From the NCBI GenBank assembly GCA_030544165.1, contig JAUNRP010000027.1, forward strand, positions 1 to 13,761: a stretch of DNA of 13,761 nucleotides. Reading direction: 5' to 3'. Of this stretch, positions 1-5,725 are shown one piece after another (within the stretch, counting starts at the first letter, position 1; every line of letters starts with the position of its first letter). Source of the stretch: a bacterium (GTDB taxonomy: Bacteria; Actinomycetota; Actinomycetes; Actinomycetales; Actinomycetaceae). The notes under the pieces were generated by a model. It was not told where the DNA came from. It saw only the letters and a list, made by a program, of their open reading frames with translations, and searched no databases. The position numbers and the translations under genes are program-made.

Positions 1-26
1 GCCCCTCCGAACCTCGCCAGGCGCCC
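1..26 (-). promoter_or_regulatory. Probable ribosome binding site of a gene just left of the window
   Basis: On the minus strand the 26 bases after the lysA stop end in GGAGGGGC (positions 8 to 1), a strong Shine-Dalgarno-like sequence with the window edge directly after it. A start codon is therefore expected a few bases outside. In actinobacteria the gene after argS-lysA is usually hom (homoserine dehydrogenase), then thrC and thrB. That identity is inference from known gene order; no coding sequence of it is inside the window. Confidence 0.4.
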
Positions 27-1373
27 TCAGGCTCCGGGGTCCAGCAGCAGCAGGTCCTCGGTGGTCTCCGCCCGCAACCACACATCGGGCTCGGCGCCCT
101 CCGCCACCGCCACCACAGCCGGGCGGGTGAGCATGTTGTAGTTGCTCGCCATCGAGCGGGCGTAGGCGCCCGTGGTGGGGATCGCCAACAGATCACCGCG
201 CTCCAGGCCGCCCGGAAGCTCCAGGTCCCGGATCATGATGTCCCCGGACTCGCAGTGCTTCCCCACCAGCCGCGAGCGCCGACCCTCTCCCCCGGGCTCG
301 CGCGAGGCCACCTGGGCCACGTACTCGCTGCCGTAGAGCATGGGGCGCAGCACGTTGTCCTGCATCCCGCCGTCGAAGGCCACGTACCAGCGCTCGCCGT
401 CGTCCACGGTGACGGACTTGGTGGTCCCCACCGAGTAGAGCGTCACCACCGCGGGCCCGATCACGGAGCGCCCGGGCTCGAACGAGATCCGCGGCACCGC
501 GGTCCCGAGCGCCTCGCACTCCTCGCGCACCGCCACGGCAAGCGCCTCGGCCATCTCGGCAACCGGCGCCGGCTCCTCGTCCACGTAGGTGACGCCGTAG
601 CCGCCGCCGAGGTCCACCTCGGGCACCAGCACCCCCACCTCCGCGGCAATCTCGGCACGCAGCCGCAGCAGCGCCCGGGCGGAGGCGTCGTGCCCATCCG
701 GCCCGAAGATCTGCGAGCCGATGTGCATGTGCAGCCCCGCGAGCTCCAGGTTCGCAGCCTCCACCACGGCCCGCGCCGCCTCCATCGCGGCCCCGGAGGA
801 GTAGGAGAGCCCGAACTTCTGGTCCTCGTGCGCCGTGGAGACGTACTCGTTCGCCCCCGCGTGCACCCCGGTTGTGACGCGCAGGAACACCGGCACCGCG
901 CCGTACCCGCCGTCGTCGGCAATCCCCTGCAGGAAGGAGATCTCGGAGAGCGAGTCCACCACGATCCGGCCCACCCCGGCCTCGAGCGCGGCCTGCAGCT
1001 CGGCGGCGGACTTGTTGTTCCCGTGCAGCCCGATGTGCTCGCCGGGCATCCCGGCCGCGAGCGCCACCGCGAGCTCACCCCCGGAGGCCACGTCCGCGCG
1101 CATCCCCCGCGCACGGGCCAGGCGGATCATGGCCGTGCAGGTGAACGCCTTGGACGCGTAGTACACGTCCGCGCCCGCCAGCCCGCGCTCGGGAGCGAAC
1201 GCTGCCGCGGCCCCCTGCACCCACGCGTCCATCCGCGCGGTCAGTTCTTGCCTGTCGACGACGAACACGGGCGTCCCGTACTCCCCCGCCAGTTCCGTCA
1301 CGGCTCGCCCGCCGATGCGGGCGGGCTGATCCCCGGAGGCGGGCACCCAGGAACCGGGCCACGGATTCGCCAT
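27..1373 (-). CDS. lysA: Diaminopimelate decarboxylase
   Basis: PLP-dependent fold-III decarboxylase that converts meso-diaminopimelate to L-lysine and CO2, the last step of lysine synthesis, in the cytoplasm. The 448-residue protein has all family landmarks. The Schiff-base lysine is K75 in YYASKAFTC. HMHIGS is at 215-220, and the glycine-rich phosphate-binding loop GGGYG at 256-260. EPGRS lies at 299-303, the CESGD motif at 374-378 gives the cysteine contributed across the dimer, and Y404 is in TTGAYARSM. Length is normal for actinobacterial LysA. The ATG at 1373 lies only 9 bp after the argS stop, with a G-rich, weak Shine-Dalgarno overlapping that stop, so translation is probably coupled to argS. 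No promoter is seen between the two genes. Confidence 0.97.
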   Translation of the reverse strand: MANPWPGSWVPASGDQPARIGGRAVTELAGEYGTPVFVVDRQELTARMDAWVQGAAAAFAPERGLAGADVYYASKAFTCTAMIRLARARGMRADVASGGELAVALAAGMPGEHIGLHGNNKSAAELQAALEAGVGRIVVDSLSEISFLQGIADDGGYGAVPVFLRVTTGVHAGANEYVSTAHEDQKFGLSYSSGAAMEAARAVVEAANLELAGLHMHIGSQIFGPDGHDASARALLRLRAEIAAEVGVLVPEVDLGGGYGVTYVDEEPAPVAEMAEALAVAVREECEALGTAVPRISFEPGRSVIGPAVVTLYSVGTTKSVTVDDGERWYVAFDGGMQDNVLRPMLYGSEYVAQVASREPGGEGRRSRLVGKHCESGDIMIRDLELPGGLERGDLLAIPTTGAYARSMASNYNMLTRPAVVAVAEGAEPDVWLRAETTEDLLLLDPGA

Positions 1374-1382
1374 CCCGGCCCC

Positions 1383-3065
1383 CTACATCCGCTCCGGGGC
1401 GCTGACCCCGAGCATGCCGAGGCCGTTGCGGATCACCTGGGCCACGGCGTCGTTCACCCAGAGGCGGGTGCGGTGGGCATCGTCCACCGGCTCGTCCGCG
1501 CGGGGGGTGACCCGGCAGCGGTCGTACCAGGTGTGGTACGCGCCGGCGAGCTCCTCGAGGTAGCGGGCCACGCGGTGCGGCTCGCGCATCTGCGCGGCCA
1601 TGGTGACCAGGCCCGGGAACTCCGCGAGCTTGCCGAGCAGCTCGGTCTCGGAGGCGTCGTCGAGCAGCGCGGGCACGAACGCGTCATCTCGGCGCACCCC
1701 GTGCTCCTCCGCGTTGCGCGCCACCGCCTGGGTGCGGGCGTGGGCGTACTGCACGTAGAACACCGGGTTCTCGTTGGTGCGGGAGGTGAGCAGGTCGATG
1801 TCGATGGCGAGGGTGGTGTCCACCGAGGCCCGGGCCAGCGAGTAGCGCGCCGCGTCCACGCCCACCGCGTCCACGAGATCATCCAAGGTCAACACCGTCC
1901 CGGAGCGCTTGGACATCTTCACCGGCTCGCCGTCCTTGATGAGGTTCACCAACTGGCCGATCAGGATCTCGAGGTTCTGCCCCGGCCCCGCGGTGTCCCC
2001 GAACGCGCGCGCCATCGCGTACATGCGCCCCACGTACCCGTGGTGGTCCGCGCCGAGCATGATGATCACGTGGTCCGCGCCGCGCTCGCGCTTGTCCAGG
2101 AAGTACGCGAGGTCACCCGCGAAGTAGGCGGCGTTCCCGTCCGACTTGATGACCACGCGGTCCTTGTCATCACCGAACTCGGTGGTGCGGATCCACGTGG
2201 CGCCATCCTGCTCGAACACCTGGCCGCGCTCCCGGAGCGTGGCGAGCGCGCGGTCCACCGCGCCGTTCTCGTGAAGGGTGTCCTCGTGGAAGTACACATC
2301 GAACTCCACACCGAACTCGGCGAGCTTGGACTTGATCTCCTCGAACATGAAGCCCACGCCGAGACCGCGGAACACCTCCGCCTCCTCCTCCGAGGGGAGC
2401 TTGCGCGGGTCCGACGCGCCGCCCTCGGCGCGCGCCGCCATCACCCGATCGGCGATCTCCTGGATGTACTCCCCCGCATACCCGTCCTCCGGCGGCTCCT
2501 CGCCGCGCGCGCGGGCGATCAGGGAGCGCGTGAAGGCATCGATCTGGACGCCGTGATCGTTGAAGTAGTACTCGCGCGTCACCACCGCGCCGCTCGCCTC
2601 CAGCACGCGGGCCAGCGAATCGCCCACGGCGGCCCAGCGCACCCCGCCGATGTGGATGGGGCCGGTGGGGTTCGCGGAGACGAACTCCAGGTTGATGTGC
2701 TGGCCGTCCAGCGCCGAGGTGCGCCCGTAGGACTCGCCCGCCTCCACGATGTCCTGGACCAGCGCGCCCGCGGCCGCCGAGTCGAGGCGGATGTTGAGGA
2801 ATCCCGGTCCCGCGATCTCCACGGCGCTGATCCCCGGCACCTCGCCGAGGCGCGTGGCCAGGAGTTCCGCGAGCGCCCGCGGCGCGGTCCCGGCCTTCTT
2901 GCCGAGCTGCATCGCCACGTTGGTGGCCCAGTCACCGTGCTCGCGTTGGCGCGGCCGCTCCACCTTCACCTGGGGCAGGTCGGCGGGGCTGAGCGCGAGT
3001 TCGCCCGCGGCGATCGCCGATTCGAGCGCCTCGCGGATGGCGGCAGAGAGCTGTTCTGGAGTCAC
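1383..3065 (-). CDS. argS: Arginine--tRNA ligase (class I)
   Basis: Cytoplasmic arginyl-tRNA synthetase that charges tRNA-Arg with arginine using ATP. The 560-residue protein has the N-terminal Add-1 domain (about 1-110), then the Rossmann catalytic core. The class I signature appears as HIGG at 138-141 in NPTGPIHIGG, the form I associate with actinobacterial ArgRS instead of HxGH. The second signature is KMSKR at 383-387, followed by the helical anticodon-binding domain, which ends in APERM. The start is GTG at 3065. No Shine-Dalgarno precedes it, but a promoter ends 7 bases upstream, so the mRNA is probably leaderless. It is the first gene of an argS-lysA operon. A tRNA-Arg gene lies divergently 124 bp away; any shared regulation is unproven. 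Confidence 0.97.
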   Translation of the reverse strand: MTPEQLSAAIREALESAIAAGELALSPADLPQVKVERPRQREHGDWATNVAMQLGKKAGTAPRALAELLATRLGEVPGISAVEIAGPGFLNIRLDSAAAGALVQDIVEAGESYGRTSALDGQHINLEFVSANPTGPIHIGGVRWAAVGDSLARVLEASGAVVTREYYFNDHGVQIDAFTRSLIARARGEEPPEDGYAGEYIQEIADRVMAARAEGGASDPRKLPSEEEAEVFRGLGVGFMFEEIKSKLAEFGVEFDVYFHEDTLHENGAVDRALATLRERGQVFEQDGATWIRTTEFGDDKDRVVIKSDGNAAYFAGDLAYFLDKRERGADHVIIMLGADHHGYVGRMYAMARAFGDTAGPGQNLEILIGQLVNLIKDGEPVKMSKRSGTVLTLDDLVDAVGVDAARYSLARASVDTTLAIDIDLLTSRTNENPVFYVQYAHARTQAVARNAEEHGVRRDDAFVPALLDDASETELLGKLAEFPGLVTMAAQMREPHRVARYLEELAGAYHTWYDRCRVTPRADEPVDDAHRTRLWVNDAVAQVIRNGLGMLGVSAPERM

Positions 3066-3072
3066 GTAGGCG

Positions 3073-3100
3073 AGTCTAGTTCCGCATGTCTCCCTCTCAA
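3073..3100 (-). promoter_or_regulatory. Promoter of the argS-lysA operon (leaderless type)
   Basis: Read on the minus strand, TTGAGA (3100-3095) is followed by 16 bases and then TAGACT (3078-3073), a good match to the actinobacterial housekeeping sigma consensus. Seven bases (cgcctac) separate the -10 box from the GTG start of argS. Transcription would thus begin at or one base before the start codon, the arrangement of leaderless mRNAs, which are common in actinobacteria. The absence of a Shine-Dalgarno supports this. Confidence 0.7.
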
Positions 3101-3171
3101 TCCCCCGACGACGTGCCCCGCCTCACGTCCCCGGCGCTCCCCGGGCGGCGGGTGGGGTGCCGTCACGCTGA

Positions 3172-3177
3172 TAAGAT
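3172..3177 (+). promoter_or_regulatory. Candidate -10 box for tRNA-Arg
   Basis: TAAGAT, in the context TGATAAGATGG, lies 11 bases before the first base of the tRNA-Arg gene, a suitable distance for a short 5' leader removed by RNase P. No convincing -35 is seen at 16-18 bases upstream, where the sequence is G-rich. The assignment therefore rests on the -10 alone. Confidence 0.4.
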
Positions 3178-3188
3178 GGCTCGGCGTT

Positions 3189-3261
3189 GCCCCGATAGCT
3201 CAGTGGATAGAGCGTCTGCCTCCGGAGCAGAAGGTCGCTGGTTCGAGTCCAGTTCGGGGCG
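3189..3261 (+). tRNA. tRNA-Arg, anticodon CCG
   Basis: A complete cloverleaf of 73 nt. The acceptor stem is GCCCCGA (3189-3195) with TCGGGGC (3254-3260), and the discriminator base is G3261. The D stem is GCTC/GAGC (3198-3201, 3210-3213). The anticodon stem TCTGC/GCAGA encloses the loop CTCCGGA, with the CCG anticodon at 3222-3224. The variable loop is AGGTC, and the T stem GCTGG/CCAGT encloses TTCGAGT. CCA is not encoded. It reads CGG codons. It lies divergent from argS, whose enzyme charges it. The repeat-rich islet begins right after its 3' end, a place where integrative elements commonly insert. Confidence 0.96.
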
Positions 3262-3281
3262 CTTTGCATGCCCGGCGTCTG

Positions 3282-3368
3282 AGAATTCTCATGCGATTTG
3301 AGAATTTGCCGTTTCCCGGAGATTTTCCGTCATGGTGCTTAGATTTTCCCAGCACCGTGAGATTTCGT
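3282..3368 (+). repeat. Five phased short direct repeats (AGAWTT core) beside the tRNA 3' end
   Basis: Five related 9-mers start at 3282 (AGAATTCTC), 3301 (AGAATTTGC), 3320 (AGATTTTCC), 3341 (AGATTTTCC) and 3360 (AGATTTCGT). The spacings are 19, 19, 21 and 19 bases, close to two helical turns. Copies three and four are identical. The first lies inside the palindrome GAGAATTCTC (3281-3290). A weaker sixth, CGATATTGC, starts at 3382. The motif is AT-rich in a GC-rich genome, so chance is unlikely. Such spacing fits cooperative binding on one DNA face, as with iterons, arm-type integrase sites or a regulator array. Which of these applies cannot be told from the sequence. Confidence 0.6.
3334..3356. 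repeat. Small hairpin around the fourth direct repeat
   Basis: GGTGCT (3334-3339) and AGCACC (3351-3356) form a perfect 6-bp stem with an 11-base loop, and that loop contains the fourth AGATTTTCC copy. There is no T-tract after it, so it does not look like an intrinsic terminator of the tRNA gene. Confidence 0.4.
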
Positions 3369-3410
3369 GGTTCCTGTTCGCCGATATTGCGGACGACGTT
3401 TCAGAGCACA

Positions 3411-3427
3411 GGGCGGTTAGTACGCCC
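3411..3427. repeat. Small hairpin in the islet leader
   Basis: GGGCG (3411-3415) and CGCCC (3423-3427) pair around the 7-base loop GTTAGTA. It has no T-tract and no recognised family. It lies about 90 bp upstream of the membrane-protein gene and could be a protein site or part of a 5' leader. Confidence 0.3.
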
Positions 3428-3448
3428 AATTCCCCACGCTACGGCGGA

Positions 3449-3494
3449 CCAGATGGTAGTTAAATGACATTACGATCACCATCGCGACATCTGG
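3449..3494. promoter_or_regulatory. Nested inverted repeats upstream of the small membrane-protein gene
   Basis: CCAGATG (3449-3455) is repeated inverted as CATCTGG (3488-3494). An overlapping inner pair, GATGGT (3452-3457) and ACCATC (3478-3483), shares the left arm. The two right arms therefore compete for one left arm. The structure ends 22 bp before the ATG at 3517, within the promoter/leader region, and includes TACGAT (3471-3476), a possible -10 box. An operator or an alternative RNA fold in the 5' leader is possible; neither is proven. Confidence 0.4.
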
Positions 3495-3516
3495 TGGTGG
3501 ATACAAGGAGAAAAAC

Positions 3517-4071
3517 ATGTCGTCACCGTACGGAAACGAGGCAGGCGCGCCTCAGCAGTGGCAGGCCTCTACACCTCCGACTCCGCCCAACCGGTGGCTC
3601 CTGCCTACGCTGACGGGGATCGGCGGGTTCGCGCTCGGGATCGCGGGTGGGCTGGCGGTGTTCACGATGCAGCAGTCCGCGAGGGATGAGGCCGTAGCCG
3701 TCGCCGAGGCGTCCGCCTCTGCATCTGCCGAGGCCGCTGCTGCTGCGGACGTAGCTGCTGCGCAGGCGATCCTCCCCGACGCATTGGACTCGTGCGGACT
3801 GACGGATGCGGTCGGGTTCACGTTGGGGGACTCGGGGAGGTCGCTGACATTCGATATGCGCGGCGAAGACGACCGCACGGGCGCCGACATCGTGGAGATC
3901 GCCTGCGTCCTCGGTGCACTGGGTACCCCGCAGGGAACGATCAGTCACATGGACCAGACGACATCGCTCGACGGGCGCCAGACCGCCGAATGGGATTCCC
4001 TGGAGGTCTCGTGGTCCTACCACCCCGGCCGGGGTATGGACGGCGTCATCAGGGTCGTCGACCGGGGTTAA
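3517..4071 (+). CDS. Single-pass membrane protein of unknown function
   Basis: A 184-residue protein that I do not recognise as a named family. Residues 1-26 are polar and rich in Pro, Gln and Ser. Residues 27-51 form one hydrophobic Gly/Ala/Leu transmembrane segment. Residues 53-85 are Ala/Glu-rich and probably helical, and 86-184 form a small domain. That domain has two cysteines, C93 and C130, which could form an external disulfide, and an aromatic stretch around W159, W166, Y168 and H169. The layout suggests a short cytoplasmic tail with the C-terminal domain outside. The start is firm: AAGGAG (3505-3510) sits 6 bases before the ATG. Its codons (more GCT, GCA and GTA) and AT-richer leader differ from neighbouring genes, which suggests acquisition by transfer. 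It sits alone between a tRNA gene and a tRNA-like sequence. Confidence 0.8.
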   Translation: MSSPYGNEAGAPQQWQASTPPTPPNRWLLPTLTGIGGFALGIAGGLAVFTMQQSARDEAVAVAEASASASAEAAAAADVAAAQAILPDALDSCGLTDAVGFTLGDSGRSLTFDMRGEDDRTGADIVEIACVLGALGTPQGTISHMDQTTSLDGRQTAEWDSLEVSWSYHPGRGMDGVIRVVDRG

Positions 4072-4073
4072 CC

Positions 4074-4090
4074 TGCCGTGCCTGACGGCA
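4074..4090 (+). terminator. Hairpin just after the membrane-protein gene
   Basis: TGCCGT (4074-4079) and ACGGCA (4085-4090) form a perfect 6-bp stem with loop GCCTG, starting 2 bp after the TAA stop. There is no T-run, so it is at best a weak or non-canonical terminator. It also lies 10 bp before the tRNA-like sequence and could affect its processing. Confidence 0.3.
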
Positions 4091-4100
4091 ACAGACATCT

Positions 4101-4170
4101 GCCTGGCAGCTCTGTGGTAGGGCAACCCCGTGGTAAGGGGAGGTCGTCGGTTCAAACCCGACGTTGGGCT
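4101..4170 (+). tRNA. Degenerate tRNA-Thr(GGT)-like sequence, possibly a pseudo-tRNA
   Basis: The cloverleaf is recognisable but imperfect. The T arm is ideal, GTCGG-TTCAAAC-CCGAC (4146-4162). The anticodon loop GTGGTAA gives GGT at 4132-4134 and is closed by CCCC/GGGG, and the variable loop is AGGTC. The D arm is GCTC/GGGC around TGTGGTA. The acceptor GCCTGGC (4101-4107) pairs with GTTGGGC (4163-4169) through three G-T wobbles. Only one base joins the acceptor and D stems, where two are normal. The anticodon stem has 4 pairs instead of 5, and position 14 is T instead of A. Total length is 70 nt. It could be a decayed tRNA, a mobile-element tRNA or a tRNA mimic. It lies 18 bp from the convergent regulator gene. 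Confidence 0.5.
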
Positions 4171-4188
4171 CCGGGGTCGAAGTTGTGC

Positions 4189-4839
4189 CTACTCCCAGGG
4201 CCCGAAGTCCACGGTGCAGCCGCCGCGCGGATCGTCCGGCCGGAACCGGAACGTGTCCTGACTGCGTCCCAACAGCCCTGCGAACAGCCCGCGGTGGAGC
4301 TCCCACAGGTTCTGGTCCTCCTCGGGTGACCGGTGCCCGAGCGGGCAGGAGCGGATGTGCACGGCGGACTCGGACTCCCACACGGGATCGAATCCGAGCC
4401 GCGCGAGGATCGTGACCACCTGCTGCCCGGTGGCATCCGCGGCTCCGCCCAGCTCCCTCCGGCGCTCCTCCGCACCCCAGGCACGTCCGATCTCGTAGGA
4501 CTCCGCCGCCCCCACCCTCTCGAGCCCTGTGTTCACCAGGGAGATCAGGGACTGGTGGACGCGGCCCGGATCTGCCGCCCGGGGTGCATACACCCGTGCG
4601 GGCCGGCCGCGTTCGCCCTGCCGCCGCTCTGCCGTCCGCACGAGCCCGGCGGACACGAGGGCACCCAGGTGCGTGCGCACCGTGCTCACGTGGACGCCAA
4701 GGCTGTTCGCAACCTCGGCAACGGTGGCGGGTTCCCCCATGCCCTCCACCGCCTCAAGGACCCGGCGCCGCGCGGGAGGCAGCTCGATCGCCGCCTCCAT
4801 GACCTCGGCAAATGGTCGAACCCGCCCTCGATTCCGCAT
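4189..4839 (-). CDS. Winged-helix transcriptional regulator of the COG2345/SufR-like type
   Basis: A 216-residue DNA-binding protein. The N-terminal winged HTH (about 22-88) has the helix-turn-helix ATVAEVANSLGVHVSTVRTHL at 38-58 and a basic wing GERGRPARVY. The C-terminal domain has the layout of SufR-like regulators, where cysteines bind an Fe-S cluster or metal. C165 (SCPLGH), H182 and C208 (GGCTV) are present, but the position usually Cys before the conserved His is W179. Metal or cluster sensing may therefore be altered or lost. The ATG at 4839 is preferred because GGGAGG (4851-4846) sits 6 bases upstream of it. The in-frame ATG at 4845 directly abuts that sequence and would be too close. 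The target is unknown; no suf genes are in the window. Confidence 0.8.
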   Translation of the reverse strand: MRNRGRVRPFAEVMEAAIELPPARRRVLEAVEGMGEPATVAEVANSLGVHVSTVRTHLGALVSAGLVRTAERRQGERGRPARVYAPRAADPGRVHQSLISLVNTGLERVGAAESYEIGRAWGAEERRRELGGAADATGQQVVTILARLGFDPVWESESAVHIRSCPLGHRSPEEDQNLWELHRGLFAGLLGRSQDTFRFRPDDPRGGCTVDFGPWE

Positions 4840-4891
4840 CTCCATCCTCCCGGCTCCATTCTCGCCGAAGAGGGCTCAAGCGATGTAGGAC

Positions 4892-4903
4892 TCCGGGCCC
4901 GGA
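4892..4903. promoter_or_regulatory. 12-bp perfect palindrome upstream of the HTH regulator
   Basis: TCCGGGCCCGGA is a perfect 12-bp palindrome in the 106-bp gap between the phosphodiesterase stop and the regulator start, about 53 bp before the regulator ATG. It could be an autoregulatory operator. GC-rich palindromes arise by chance fairly often in such genomes, so support is weak. Confidence 0.25.
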
Positions 4904-4945
4904 TGTGGACGCTCGTTCAAGGACCTCGGACTCTTCCCTCGCTGG

Positions 4946-5725
4946 TCAGTGCCAGGCGCCGCGGGCCGTCAACCAGTCCCGCGCCGCCGTGGGGTAGTCC
5001 GTGATGATCCCATCCGCCCCGGCGGCCAGGACACGTTGCCAGGTGGGCGCGTCGTCGGCATCCCAGACGTGGACGGCGAGGCCGAGGGCGTGGGCGAGCC
5101 TCACGAAACGGCGCGTGACCACGGGGATGCGGCGGTGCTGCGGGGGCACCTGGACCGCCACGGCGTGCCGGTAGGCGGGGACGTTCCGCGCGAGAGGGAG
5201 CGCGGCCGCGAGGGGGAGCTGGGACAGGGCCACCAGCCGGGCCACCTCACCCTGCCCGAGCGAGGTGGCCGACTCCGGGGTCAGGGCGCGCAGGTGGCGC
5301 AGCCGCGAATCGGAGAACGAGGCCACCAGCACCCGCTCGGGGTGGCGGGCCGCGAGTTCCGCCAGTGGCCCGACGACGGAATCGGACTTGGCATCAACGT
5401 TGAACCTGAGGTGGGGGAACAGTTCCAGTGCCTCGTCCAGGCGGACGAGCGCGCCTCCGGAGGCGTCGCGAACATCGGCGAGCTCCTCCCACGAGCGATC
5501 CGTCAGGAGGCCGGTGGAGGTGGTGGTGCGATCGAGCAACTGATCGTGGAGAAGGACCACCACGCCGTCCGTGGTGGCGTGCGCATCGGTCTCGAGGTAG
5601 CGCAGGCCCAGGTCAGAGGTGTGCTGGAGAGCGGCCAGGGAGTTCTCGGGGACCTCAGCGCCGCCGCCACGGTGGGCCATCAGGATGGGCCCCTCCCCCG
5701 CGAGGAAGGGGTGCGAGTTCAGCAC
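4946..5725 (-). CDS. Glycerophosphodiester phosphodiesterase
   Basis: GDPD-family TIM-barrel hydrolase that cleaves glycerophosphodiesters to sn-glycerol 3-phosphate and an alcohol. With 259 residues and no signal peptide it is probably cytoplasmic. The family motifs are in order: HRG at 18-20, PENS with E27 and N28, ETD with metal ligands E45 and D47, and HD at 60-61 followed by LDRTT. NVDAK at 109-113 has Asp where Glu is common, and GADGIITDYP is near the C-terminus. The GTG at 5725 is preferred: it overlaps the stop of the M23 gene in GTGCTGA, which indicates coupled translation, and leaves 17 residues before HRG. An in-frame ATG at 5788 would add 21 residues and a 70-bp overlap. The physiological substrate is not evident. 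Confidence 0.92.
   Translation of the reverse strand: MLNSHPFLAGEGPILMAHRGGGAEVPENSLAALQHTSDLGLRYLETDAHATTDGVVVLLHDQLLDRTTTSTGLLTDRSWEELADVRDASGGALVRLDEALELFPHLRFNVDAKSDSVVGPLAELAARHPERVLVASFSDSRLRHLRALTPESATSLGQGEVARLVALSQLPLAAALPLARNVPAYRHAVAVQVPPQHRRIPVVTRRFVRLAHALGLAVHVWDADDAPTWQRVLAAGADGIITDYPTAARDWLTARGAWH

Noticed and set aside
255..3467. A 1070-codon plus-strand open frame
   Set aside because: It runs antisense to argS and lysA, both with full family motifs, and through the tRNA-Arg gene. Its Arg/His/Gly-rich product is typical of the reverse frame of GC-rich genes.
3240..4180. Direct repeat of the tRNA-Arg 3' end as attL/attR
   Set aside because: The tRNA-like sequence at 4101-4170 shares only general T-arm features with tRNA-Arg. 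No second copy of its last 20 bases is found in the window.
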